A DNA stretch of 64,000 nucleotides from Ehretia macrophylla (Eukaryota; Streptophyta; Magnoliopsida; Boraginales; Ehretiaceae): contig CM075773.1 in assembly GCA_037974665.1 (NCBI GenBank), positions 65,578,263-65,642,262 of the forward strand. Reading direction: 5' to 3'. A model generated the notes under the pieces. It had not been told where the DNA came from and did not search any database. It saw only the letters and a list, made by a program, of their open reading frames with translations. Shown here piece by piece: positions 22,928 through 34,000 of the stretch. Every line of letters begins with the position of its first letter. Position 1 is the first letter of the stretch. The translations under genes were made by a program, and so were the position numbers.

Positions 22928-25603
22928 TGTGATAACCCGAACCCGACATGCATTTAAGGACATTAAATTGCATTTAACTAAGTGACATCTTAAATGTTAG
23001 CATTGAATTTGTGTTTATTTTTAGTTAAACATTTATTTGTAGCTTTATTTTCATATTTCTTTTAGAAGTAAATAAAATAATATTTGAGTTAATTATTTTA
23101 ACGGAATATCAACTACTTTTCATATTTATGTTAATCGGTTTTATTTTTCTTGCACCTTAATGCTCGGTTTTCAATTAAATGAAAAGTAGCTCCGAGCCGG
23201 AGTAAATTTTGAACTATGTTACTTTTCAAAATTTATATTTTCTTAAATTCTTTGAGATTTAATTGTTATTCTTTTATTGTCGCAAAGTGCATAGCATATC
23301 GAGAGCGATAGTTAGGAAATGATTTCTAGTCCTCAGCAAATAGTGAAAACTAGTATTTAGTGTTTTAATTTTAGTGTTTTAGTTGTTGATGATTAGGAAT
23401 ATAATTGCATTAGTTATTTTAGCCTTAAAATGCCTAAAACAAGCCTAATTGACCAACTTAAGCAACCTTTGACCAAGCCTTGACTTTTGACTTGAGTTGC
23501 CATCTTATTTAAGCTTAGTATAGCACACAAAAAAAAAAGCTGAAAATAGAATGGCTATGGCCGAAAATACAAGGAGAGAAAAAAAAAGATTTTCAATCCC
23601 AATCTTCACGAGAGCTTGCACGGGGTAGTTTCCGAGGCATCCAGCGTGGTTTTCCTAGCGTGTAGGAGCGTCTAAGGTGAGGGTTTCATCGTTATTTGCG
23701 CATTTGAAATTATTTTGTCTAAACTTTAATTTTTGGATTTTAGCCGTAGATTGTTATTTAATTCATTTTGATGCTTGAAGAATGTTCCCTAGCAATTGTA
23801 GAACATGTATTTATAGCTTTTTAACATTTTCTGCGGTTGAATATCGAAATTGCAATTTAGATTGACAATTGAATAGTAAATTATGAATAGTAAACCCCCG
23901 TTTCAATGAAGTTTCTCCGTTATGCGTTCTGTTGATGTAGGAAGGTGCTAGATATGTTAGAATGCCTAAATGTGTGGTTTAATTGGATTTTGTAATGGAA
24001 AATTGGAGGAAAATAGCTTAGTGAAAGTTGGGGTCGTTTAGGTCAAGTTTGACATTTTATCATTTTGCGTGATGGCATTGTCTCGGGAGGCCATAGAAGC
24101 ACTTTTGGTATGGTTATGGCGTTGGTTGGGTATTTGGTTAGGGTAGCGGCAGTTCAAATGAGCAAAGGGAAAAATCGGGGCTTTGCGTGAATTCTAGGGT
24201 TAAGTAGGGTTTCGGGGTCTTTAGACGTGCCTTATGGTGACCTAAGAGGATTGGTAAAGTCGGTTTCCAAAACTCGTGGCTCGTTTGAAAGTAGTAGCGT
24301 TTTGAAAGTTGGGGTCATTTTGTGATTTTGTGTGTTTTCATAGTGTAATGCCTATAGAATGCTTATTATTGCTTGTTATGCTTGTTAAAGTTGATTATGA
24401 CTGAATTTGTATACCAATTGTTGATAATGCTTGTTAGTGTTGTTCTTGTTATTTTATTGACTGTAATTGCTTATTGTATCACATGTTGTTACTAACCTGC
24501 ACTTCAGTGCCTTACTCGATTATCGTTATATATCTTGTATTGCATTGCATAAGTGTCAGGCGCATGAGTGATTGGCCTCTCTGGGTAGCCTCGGGTTGCC
24601 AGTGTTGGTTGCTCTAACTCCATGTCCTATTCCCTTTCTCGCTTGGGTTGCCGCCCAGGGAGTTTTGGGTCGTAGAATTGACAGAGTATGTCCGGAGTAC
24701 TCTAACGGAAGTTATAAGGTGGGTAAGCCAGCGCGTCATCGTTAAAGTCATCGAATTCGTGTTCGGTACATTTCTCGCTCGAGTGAACCATAGCCTTTAG
24801 AGTGTGGTATAGCTTTGAATGGTTGTGTTAATGCTTTTATTAATTGGTTATTGTATTGATTGTTTATATTGAATGCTTGATTGTCAATTATATTGCTTAG
24901 CTGTACCTATTTGCATTGCACGAACTTCTTTCTCTCCACCTCGATATATGTTTTGCCCTCACTGAGTATACGTGTTGTGTATACTCACTCCTCACCACCA
25001 CATTTCAGGAAATGCCATGTTAGCTGAAAAGTTCGTGATTACGTGAAAGATCATGCTTGAAGAGTTGTCTTGCGTGCTATGTGGCTTGAGTTGTCAAAGA
25101 TGTAAAGATGTATGTTTCATGTGTTGTTTGTATTTAATGTTAAAAAGGAATGTAATTTGAGTTTTCTAGGTTATTGAAGTGATTTGGAAAAGCTAGTTTA
25201 TGTATTCAGATAGAATAGTTTAACTTTAATGTATGTTTGTAATGCCTAAAGGAAAAGAGTTAGAATGGTATGATAGTCTATTTTATACAATGGGTTAGTA
25301 TAGTTTAATTGCCTAGCATGAATGTTCTTGTCAAAGATGAAAAGAGATAGGTTAGCTTTTAAATTGGAAATGTATATTTGGTTGTGTTCGCTTGTTGGGA
25401 ACCAAGGCTCAGATGGCCTTGAGGTGTTTGTATGGTTGGACAGGGTGCTGGTCCACTTATATGCTATTACAGGTTTTACATTTTGCCTAGAAACAGGGGA
25501 GACTCCGTCCGTCTTTCCCTAAAATTTTGCCGGGGTTTAGAATTGGGTTGCGAATAGATTGATTGATAGAACTCCCGGTCTCGAGAGGGATCGGGGTGTT
25601 ACA
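22928..25603 (+). repeat. 5' LTR of element B
   Basis: 2,676 bp, starts TGTGATAACCCGAACC and ends GGATCGGGGTGTTACA. It carries a purine-rich tract (about 23570-23590), the donor-like AAGGTGAGGG at 23674, the TGTCCGGAGTAC motif near 24688 and the conserved hairpin at 24964. Confidence 0.92.
24964..24986 (+). other. Conserved LTR hairpin, element B 5' LTR
   Basis: GAGTATAC and GTATACTC, a perfect 8-bp stem with a 7-nt loop, followed by ACTCCTCACC and TTTCAG/G at 25008. Confidence 0.6.
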
Positions 25604-25605
25604 TG

Positions 25606-25617
25606 TGGTATCAGAGC
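25606..25617 (+). other. Primer-binding site of element B (initiator Met tRNA)
   Basis: TGGTATCAGAGC, 2 nt after the LTR end. Confidence 0.9.
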
Positions 25618-27106
25618 TGTTTAGCTCATAAGCCGAGACAGGGTCCTCGGTCTGGTGGGTAATGATCCTTGAATGTGTGCTTGTTAAGTGTGTCTTGAAA
25701 GTGTATGCTTGTATGTGAGATTGTGTGTCTTGACCTGAATGTGTGCTCCTATGTGATATAGTTATGTGTTATGTGTTATGTGTTATGTGTTAATTGTGTG
25801 CTAAGTGAAGTGAAGTGTCTAGTTGTGCATTGAATTGACCTATTGAATTGGCATCGTGAATCGAATCAACCTCGTGAATTGTTATTTGCTTGAAGTATTA
25901 CTTGTAATGTGTGTATTGGAATGTCTTGAATTGGTTATGCCGTGATTTGGATTGATTATGTTGTGCTTGACTTGATTGTCGTGCTTGAGTGACTTTGTTG
26001 AATAAACTGTTTTATAAACTTGCTTGCGTAGTAGTTTAAGGCATGTGTATAAATGTGATATCTTGGCATTCATACATGTCCCGTGGAAATGGTAAGTAAG
26101 TCCTCTTTCTCCCCTCAAGAAAGTGGTTCACAGCTGGCCTCTCAAGGTGTATGGATTGGTAGGAAATGAATGGCATTTAATTAGCCTTTATTTGGGAGTT
26201 GGTATTTGTTCTTGAAGCACTGTTACTAGCATTCTTCTAAGGCTTTCATTTGTGGTTGGCAATCATAAAAGGATAACACTCCTTGGGACTTCTATATGAC
26301 GGCTCTTGGGAACACTCTTTTGGTATTTACTTACTGGGTTTCCTTATTGGCAAGTTTGTACGAAATCCTCACTTGGCAAAAAGTGAAGAGGCCTCGGAGT
26401 TTGGTTTTGTATATTGTGCACCAGCTCCGTATTTTCCTTAGGGTTTTCGTCTATCTGGAAAACTATATTTGTTATTCAACTTGATTGTCTTATTGGGCAC
26501 ATTATATTTCCTCTAGTATTTCCTTAGACCTTCTTCTTAGCATTTGATAGCGATACTCGAAATCTAATTGGTTGTCCTAAGGGGTTATTATTTGGAAGGC
26601 TTCTTTGGAACTTTTGAAGTATATTTGATTGGGTTTCTTAGTATTTTCTTCAGCACTCTTAACAGGGAATTCTTCTTTGAAATTCATGACCAGCGGGGTA
26701 CTTCTTTGGACTTCTGGATGGAACCTTTGTTTGAGCCTTTATTTGGCTTCTTGCTTGGGAATTCTCGGGCAGTAATATTTGAACTTCTACTAGAGATTCG
26801 TGTATGGGGTATTCATTCGGTATTCTTCTTATCAATAATATGTGATGTGATTTTATCTACAGTATCTTTGTTTTAGTCTTTATTGATATTATCTCGGCGC
26901 TTTTGGTTGGAATTTTATTCTTCTGCGGTATTCGTGTCAACAGGATTCTTGTGCGGCATCTACATTTGAGCCTTTATTCGGCATTACTACTTGGAATTTC
27001 TTCTTAAACTTCCCTATTGGTTATCTTGATTAAAATACTTGCTCAGCAGTTGATGAAGATCAGTCAGAGTTGGATTTCAGTGGATGCAGAGTTCTATTAG
27101 AAGAAG

Positions 27107-27142
27107 AATTGCGAGGACGCAATTGTTTTAAGGGGGGAAGGA
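27107..27142 (+). other. Hairpin plus polypurine tract of element B
   Basis: AATTGCG-AGGA-CGCAATT (27107-27124) is a 7-bp perfect stem with a 4-nt loop. After GTTTT comes AAGGGGGGAAGGA, ending at 27142, against the 3' LTR. Confidence 0.75.
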
Positions 27143-29850
27143 TGTGATAACCCGAACCCGGCATGCATTTAAGGACATTAAATTGCATTTAATTAAGTGA
27201 CATCTTAAATGTTAGCATTGAATTTATGTTTATTTTTAGTTAAACATTTATTTGTATCTTTATTTTCATATTTCTTTTAGAAGTAAATAAAATAATACTT
27301 GAGTTAATTATTTTAACGGAATATCAACTATTTTTCATATTTATGTTAATCGGTTTTATTTTTCTTGCACCTTAATACTCGGTTTTCAATTAAATGAAAA
27401 GTAGCTCCGAGCCGGAGTAAATTTTGAACTATGTTACTTTTCGAAAATTATATTTTCTTAAATTCTTTGAGATTTAATTGTTATTCTTTTATTATCACAA
27501 AGTGCATAGCATATCGAGAGCGATAGTTAGGAAATGATTTCTAGTCCTTAGCAAATAGTGAAAACTAGTATTTAGTGTTTTAATTTTAGTGTTTTAGTTG
27601 TTGATGATTAGGAATATAATTGCATTAGTTATTTTAGCCTTAAAATGCCTAAAATAAGCCTAATTGACCAACTTAAGCAACCTTTGACCAAGTCTTGACT
27701 TTTGACTTGAGTTGCCATCTTATTTAAGCTTAGTATAGCACAAAATAAAAAATAAAATAAAAAAAAGAAAGCTGAAAATAGAATGGCTATGGCCGAAAAT
27801 ACAAGGAGAGAAAAAAAAAGATTTTCAATCCAAATCTTCAAATCTTCGCGAGGGCTTGCATGGGGTGGTTTCCGAGGCATCCAGCGTGGTTTTCCTAGCG
27901 TCTAGGAGCGTCTAAGGTGAGGGTTTCATCGTTATTTGCACATTTGAAATTATTTTGTCTAAACTTTAATTTTTGGGTTTTAGCCGTAGATTGTTATTTA
28001 ATTCGTTTTGATGCTTGAAGAATGTTCCCTAGCAATTGTAGAACATGTATTTATAGTTTTTTAACATTTTCTGCGGTTGAATATCAAAATTACAATTTAG
28101 ATTGATAATTGAATAGTAAATAGTAAATTATGAATAGTAAACCCCCGTTTCGATGAAGTTGCTCCATTATGCGTTCTGTTGTTGTAGGAAGGTGCTAGAT
28201 ATGCTAGAATGCCTAAATGTGTGGTTTAATTAGATTGTGTAATGGAAAAACGGAGGAAAATGACTTAGTGAAAGTTGGGGTCGTTTAGGTCAAGTTTGAC
28301 ATTTTATCATTTTGCGTGATGGCATTGTCTCGGGAGGCCATGGAAGCACTTTTGGTGTGGTTATGGCATTGGTTGGGTGTTTGGTTAGGGTAGCAGTAGT
28401 TCAAATGAGCAAAGGAAAAAATCGGGGCTTTGCGTGAATTCTAGGGTTAAGTTGGGTTTCGGAGTCTTTAGACGTGCCTTATGGTGACCTAGGAGGATTG
28501 GTGAAGTCGGTTTCCAAAACTCGTGGCTCGTTTGAAAGTAGTAGCATTTTGAAAGTTGGGGTCATTTTGTGATTTTGTGTATTTTCATAGTGTAATGCCT
28601 ATAGAATGCTTAATATTGCTTGTTATGCTTGTTAAAGTTGATTATGACTGAATTTGTATATCAATTGTTGATAATGCTTGTTAGTGTTGTTCTTGTTATT
28701 TTATTGATTGTAATTGCTTATTGTATCGCATGTTGTTACTAACCTGCACTTCAGTGCCTTACTCGATTATCGTTATATATCTTGTATTGCATTGCATAAG
28801 TGTCAGGTGCGTGAGTGATGGGCCTCTATGGGTAGCCTCGGGTTGCCAGTGTTGGTTGTTCTAACTCTGTGTCCTATTCCCTTTCTCGCTTGGGTTGCCG
28901 CCCAGGGAGTTTTGGGTCGTAGAATTGACAGAGTATGTCCGGAGTACTCTAACTAAAGTTATAAGGTGGGTGAGCCAGCGCGTCATCGTTAAAGTCATCG
29001 AATTCATGATCGGTACATTTCTCGCTCGAGTGAACCATAGCCTTCAGAGTGTGGTATAGCTTTGAATGGTTGTGTTAATGCTTTTATTAATTGGTTATTG
29101 TATTGATTGTTTATATTGAATGCTTGCTTGTCAATTATATTGCTTAGCTGTACCTATTTGCATTGCACAAACTTCTTTCTCTCCACCTCGATATCTGTTT
29201 CGCCCTCACTGAGTATATATGTTATGTATACTCACTCCTCACCACCACATTTCAGTAAATGCCATGTTAGCTGGAAAGTTCGTGATTACGTGAAAGATCA
29301 TGCTTGAAGAGTTGTCTTGCGTGCTATGTGGCTTGAGTTGTCAAAGATGTAAAGATGTATGTTTCATGTGTTGTTTGTATTTAATGTTAAAAAGGAATGT
29401 AATTTGAGTTTTCTAGGTTATTGAAGTGATTTGGAAAAGCTAGTTTATGTATTCAGATAGAATAGTTTAACTTTAATGTATGTTTGTAATGCCTAAAGGA
29501 AAATAGTTAGAATGGTATGATAGTCTATTTTATGCAATGGGTTAGTATAGTTTAATTGCCTAGCATGAATGTTCTTGTCAAAGATGAAAAGAGATAGGTT
29601 AGCTTTTAAATTGGAAATGTATATTTGGTTGTGTTCGCTTGTTGGTAACCAAGGCTCGGATGGCCTTAAGGTGTTTGTATGGTTGGACACGGTGCTGGTC
29701 CACTTATATGCTATTACATGTTTTACATTTTGCCTAGAAACAGGGGAGACTCCGTCCTTCTTTCCCTAAAATTTTGCCCGGGTTTGGAATTGGGTTGCGA
29801 ATAGATTGATTGATAGAACTCTCGGTCTCGAGAGGGATCGGGGTGTTACA
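27143..29850 (+). repeat. 3' LTR of element B
   Basis: 2,708 bp, colinear with the 5' LTR. Small differences include an AAATAAAA insertion near 27743 and a C-to-T change in the conserved hairpin. Confidence 0.92.
29211..29233 (+). other. Conserved LTR hairpin, element B 3' LTR
   Basis: GAGTATA and TATACTC pair. The eighth pair seen in the 5' LTR has become T-G, which still allows wobble pairing in RNA. Confidence 0.55.
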
Positions 29851-30252
29851 CATATATTTTGCTTACCATATTAATAATTACGGGTGCGATGATTGCAACC
29901 ACAATTATTGGTATGGTAACGTTCGTTTCCCCTGGGTAGCATAGGGCTACCAGTCGGTCTCAACTACCATGGTCCCCAGTGTATATCCGGATATCACTTA
30001 ATGTTTGGAGTTGGGGAAAAATGGTTGAAGACTGAATCAAGGCCAGCTGTCTCCTGCAATTAAAACTGTATCCTTTGGTAAATCGTAAATCTACCTTGGC
30101 TTGGTCCCTTGAGGAACTCGGAGGGTAGAGCCACGTGTTATTACTAGTTCATTATTTCATGTACTTATTCGTTATCCATGCATGTCATGTTTTCTAAATG
30201 GTTTCGAAAGATCAAAACTCTTGCGAAAATCCGCTTCCCGTTATCCATCATT

Positions 30253-30271
30253 GAGCTAAGTGGTGTAGCTC
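30253..30271 (+). other. Conserved LTR hairpin, element A 5' LTR
   Basis: GAGCTA and TAGCTC, a 6-bp perfect stem with a 7-nt loop, followed by ACCCTTTTCATGACAATA and TTTCAG/G at 30295. The 3' LTR copy (37498-37516) has lost the outer pair (AAGCTA). Confidence 0.6.
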
Positions 30272-30736
30272 ACCCTTTTCATGACAATATTTCAGGTGAG
30301 GTAGTGCCTGAGCCAACAACTCAACCCGAAGGTGAGACTTACTTGTGTGATGAGTCGGACTTCTGCTTGTTGTGATCCTGCTTGCTTGTATTGTTAAATT
30401 TTTGGATGTTATAAACTATGTTAAATTGAACAATTTCAAGTACTGTACTATTCTTTTGGATGTTAGATTGTAACCTTACTACTAGTCTATTCTTTTGAGG
30501 CCTAGAATGCACTGATGTTTGTAGCATGACTGAGGTTGAATTTAGGCCTTATATATATATGAAGCAGGTTAATGAAAGTTAAAGCATCATTAGATCGAGC
30601 ACCCTTCTTGAAGTTACTTGCAGAAATAAATGTCTAGGGTATAAATTGATGATTGTACAGGTTTATCTATTTCGTACACGTTATGTTCTGGCCTTGTCCT
30701 AGAAATGGGTCGGGGTCGGGGTGTGACACCCTTAGG

Positions 30737-30748
30737 TGGTATCAGAGC
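30737..30748 (+). other. Primer-binding site of element A (initiator Met tRNA)
   Basis: TGGTATCAGAGC, 8 nt after the LTR end, a slightly wider gap than in the other elements. Confidence 0.85.
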
Positions 30749-31081
30749 TAGCCTAGGCTAGCGAATTTTCGGGTTTAAAAATATGGTCCGTAAGTAGATA
30801 CCCTAAATAGGAACATACCGCTTAAGAAATGTTTTGAATTACTTACATACATTAACGTGACTTATGAGTCTGTATGCGAATAATATGTGCTCATATGTGG
30901 TATTTGTTTCTTGTTAATGTGAAGATTATATGATTGAGTGTGGCCATAATCTATACTATACCAATATTAATTTATCTATAATCATTCATATTAGAAGTAA
31001 CTATAGGACATGTATTCTTATCTCATATCATAATGCATGCGTATTATATAACTGTGAGTGGTCCATATGTTATGTTTATAG

Positions 31082-34000
31082 ATGGCAGGTCGTAACACCC
31101 ATGCAAAAACTGGAGCACAAGGAATGGGGAATTCCGACCCAGTCAGCCCTGGGATAACTATGTTCAATATAATGGAAAATGCGATAGATCACATGAGTAG
31201 GGTAATGGAGCAACAAGTAAACAATGCTACGGGTAATAACAACAATAATAACAACAACGGTGGTGGCAATAACAACAACAACCCCCAAGGTAATGGAGAT
31301 GATACCTTGAGAGGCTATCTAGGGTATGGACCTTCTAAATTCTTGGGTGAGCTTGACGGTGAGAAGGCGGAGGCTTGGCTTGCCAAGGTGGAAAAGATTT
31401 GTGTTGCTATGGACTACACCGATGAGAAAAAAGTAGCCTTTGCAACTTTCTTGCTAGAGGAGGATGCGGAGGAATGGTAGAGAAATGAGAAGACTCGTTG
31501 GGAACAGAATGGCACCCCAATAACATGGGCTAACTTTGTGGAGTCCTTCAAAGGCAACTATGTGTCGGACATGGCTCGAGAGAGAAAGGAAGAAGAGTTT
31601 CTGTCTGTGAGTCAAGGAAGCTTATCTGTGGTACAATATGAAGCCCGATTCAACAAACTCTCCAAGTACTTGCCGGAGTTGGTCCGGATAGAAAATAGGA
31701 GGATCAAACACTTTATTCAGGGACTAAGGCCTGAAATTCATGATTTTCTTGCATCTCACCGTTTCGCTACTTATGCCGAAATGGTTGATTCGGCGGCATG
31801 AGTTAAGAAGAGGATATTAGATACTCGTGGGGGACCGAGTCAAGTGAGCAAGAGGCCAATGTTGTCACAAGCATCTCAGAGATCATACTCAGCCCAGAGT
31901 CAAGCTTCGAGTCAAGCTAGATCAGCCCCTACTCGACCACAGTTGAGTGCCTCAATCACTCAATTGGTCAGTGGTTCCTCAAGTAGTACTACTACTACCA
32001 AGAATGTTGTGTTCAACTATTGTAGTAAAACGGGGCATGTTGAGGCCCAGCGTTGGAGGAAAATGGGTAAGTGTTTGGGGTGCAAAAGTGATCAACACTT
32101 AGCTAAGGATTGTTCGAAACGGTGAAACAGAGGTGCACCGAATAAGGCCGTTGGAAATGCACCAGCACAGAGAGTCCATGCCCGAGTATATGCTGTTGAT
32201 CAAGAGGAGATTCCCGAGGCTGCAGCAGTGGCTGAAGGTACTTTCTTAATTTTACAACAATTAGTAAATGTGCATATTGATCCTGGAGCCATGCATTCCT
32301 TTATTACCCCCCAATGTGTACATCGCATCAAGTTGCAAGTAGGAACTTTATCATGTCATGTAGAAGTTAGCAGTCCCATGGGCACCAAGCATGTTTTTAT
32401 GTATGGATGTAAAGGGTGTAAAATTCAAATAAAATGTGGGGGATTTTTGGTCGATCTCATTGTACTCCCTTTTCAAAAATATGATGTTGGTTAGCTCGGA
32501 ATTATGCCCAATTGGATTGCCGTACAAAGATTGTGAAGTTTCAGGTAGTGCTATTATGTCCTCGATCAAAGCTATGAAATTAATAAGGAAATGATGCAGT
32601 GGATACTTGGTTTATTTGATTAACAAGCCAACTGATCAGGCTAAGATTGTAGAGGTGCCAGTGGTGAATGAATATATGGATGTGTTTTCGGAAGAATTAC
32701 CGGGATTGCCACCAAAAAGGGAGATTGATTTTGTAATTGAGGTATTGCCAGGTACTCAACCCATCTCAAACGTACCATATCGGATCGCCCCGACTGAATT
32801 GCAAGAATTGAAGATTCAATTGCAAGGATTATTAGAAAAAGGCTTTGTTCAACCTAGCTCATCTCCTTTGGGAGCCACAGTATTGTTCGTGAAGAATAAA
32901 GATGGCACATTTAGGCTATGTATCGATTATCGAGGATTGAATCATGTGACTGTTAAGAACAAGTATCCCTTGTCATTGATAGATGAGCTGTTTGATCAAT
33001 TACAAGGAACCAAAGTTTATTCGAAGTTTGATTTGAGTCAGGGTTATTATCAGCTTCGCATCAAGAAGGAAGACATGCCTAAGTCAGCTTTTAGAACAAG
33101 GTACGGACATTATGAATCTGTTGTGATACCATTTGGACTAACGAATGCTCCTGCTGCCTTTATGGACTTGATGCACAGGGTGTTCCAACCTTACTTGGAT
33201 CAATTCATGGTAATATTCATAGATGATATTTTGGTGTATTCTAAGACAGAGGAGGAGCATGAGAGACATCTACATTTGGTGTTAAAGAAGTTACGAGAAC
33301 ATCAATTGTATGCCAAGTTCAGTAAATGTGAGTTCTGGCTTCAACAAATTGCTTTCTTAGGGCATATAATCTCCCAAGCAGGGATAGCAGTGGATCCCTC
33401 AAAGATTCAAGTAGAGCAAACGTGGAAGAAGCCCGAGAGTGTTACGGAAATGGGTAGTTTTCTTTGGTTAGTCGGCTACTACAGGAGGTTTGTGAAAGAC
33501 TTCTCAAAAATTGCAGGACCCTTTACAAGATCGACACAAAAGAAGGTGAGATTCACATGGGATGGTAAGTGTGAAAATAGCTTCCAAGAGTTGAAGAAGA
33601 GATTGACAACCACTCCTATCTTAGTATTGCCTGAGGGAAGTCAAGGGTTTGTTATTTATAGTGATGCTTCGAATGAGGGATTAGGATGTGTTTTGATGCA
33701 AAATGATTGGGTAATCGCTTATGCCTCTCAGAAATTGAATCCCTATGAGGTGAAATACTCCACTAATAACTTATAGTTGGTGGTGATAGTGTTTGCATTG
33801 AAGAAGTAGAGGCATTACTTGTAGGGAAGCAAGTTCGAGATTTTCACCGACCACAAGAGCTTAAAATACTTGTTCTCCCAGAAAGAATTAAATATGAGAC
33901 AACGGAGATGGATGGAGCTCTTGGAGGACTACAATTGCACCACCAACTATGTGCCCGAAAAAACTAATGTGGTGGCAGATGCGTTGAGCCGAAAGACAAG

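Larger units (their letters stand above)
25604..27142 (+). other. Non-coding interior of element B
   Basis: Only the leader (to about 26080) and the last 40 bp resemble a retrotransposon. ATGTCCCGTGGAAATGG at about 26077 looks like the beginning of a gag start that ends at once. From about 26130 to 27050 the sequence is TTC/TTGG-rich with loosely repeated phrases such as TTGGGACTTCT and CTTGGAATTCT. Open frames at 26296 and 26568 have no recognisable domain. It may be filler of unknown origin or a very diverged tandem repeat. Confidence 0.6.
22928..29850 (+). mobile_element. Element B: non-coding gypsy-type element nested in the A 5' LTR
   Basis: A 6,923-bp element with LTRs 22928-25603 and 27143-29850, flanked by a perfect CATAT duplication (22923-22927 and 29851-29855). 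The uninterrupted site GCATATATTTTGC is visible in the A 3' LTR near 37096. PBS, hairpin and PPT are present. The 1.54-kb interior has no gag or pol similarity, so it needed proteins in trans. LTR divergence is low by eye, so this is one of the younger insertions. Confidence 0.92.
21320..30728 (+). repeat. 5' LTR of element A, interrupted by element B
   Basis: Present as 21320-22927 and 29856-30728, about 2.48 kb in all, ending GGGGTGTGACA. It contains a GA-rich leader-like tract (about 21690-21755), the donor-like AGGTGAGGG at 21841, the CGATCGATCG array, the CCTACTTTGTTGCCCTC block at 22891 and the conserved hairpin at 30253. Confidence 0.9.

Noticed and set aside
26568-26876. 102-codon frame inside element B
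   Set aside because: No recognisable domain, TTC/TTGG-biased composition and no retroelement motif; treated as non-coding filler.
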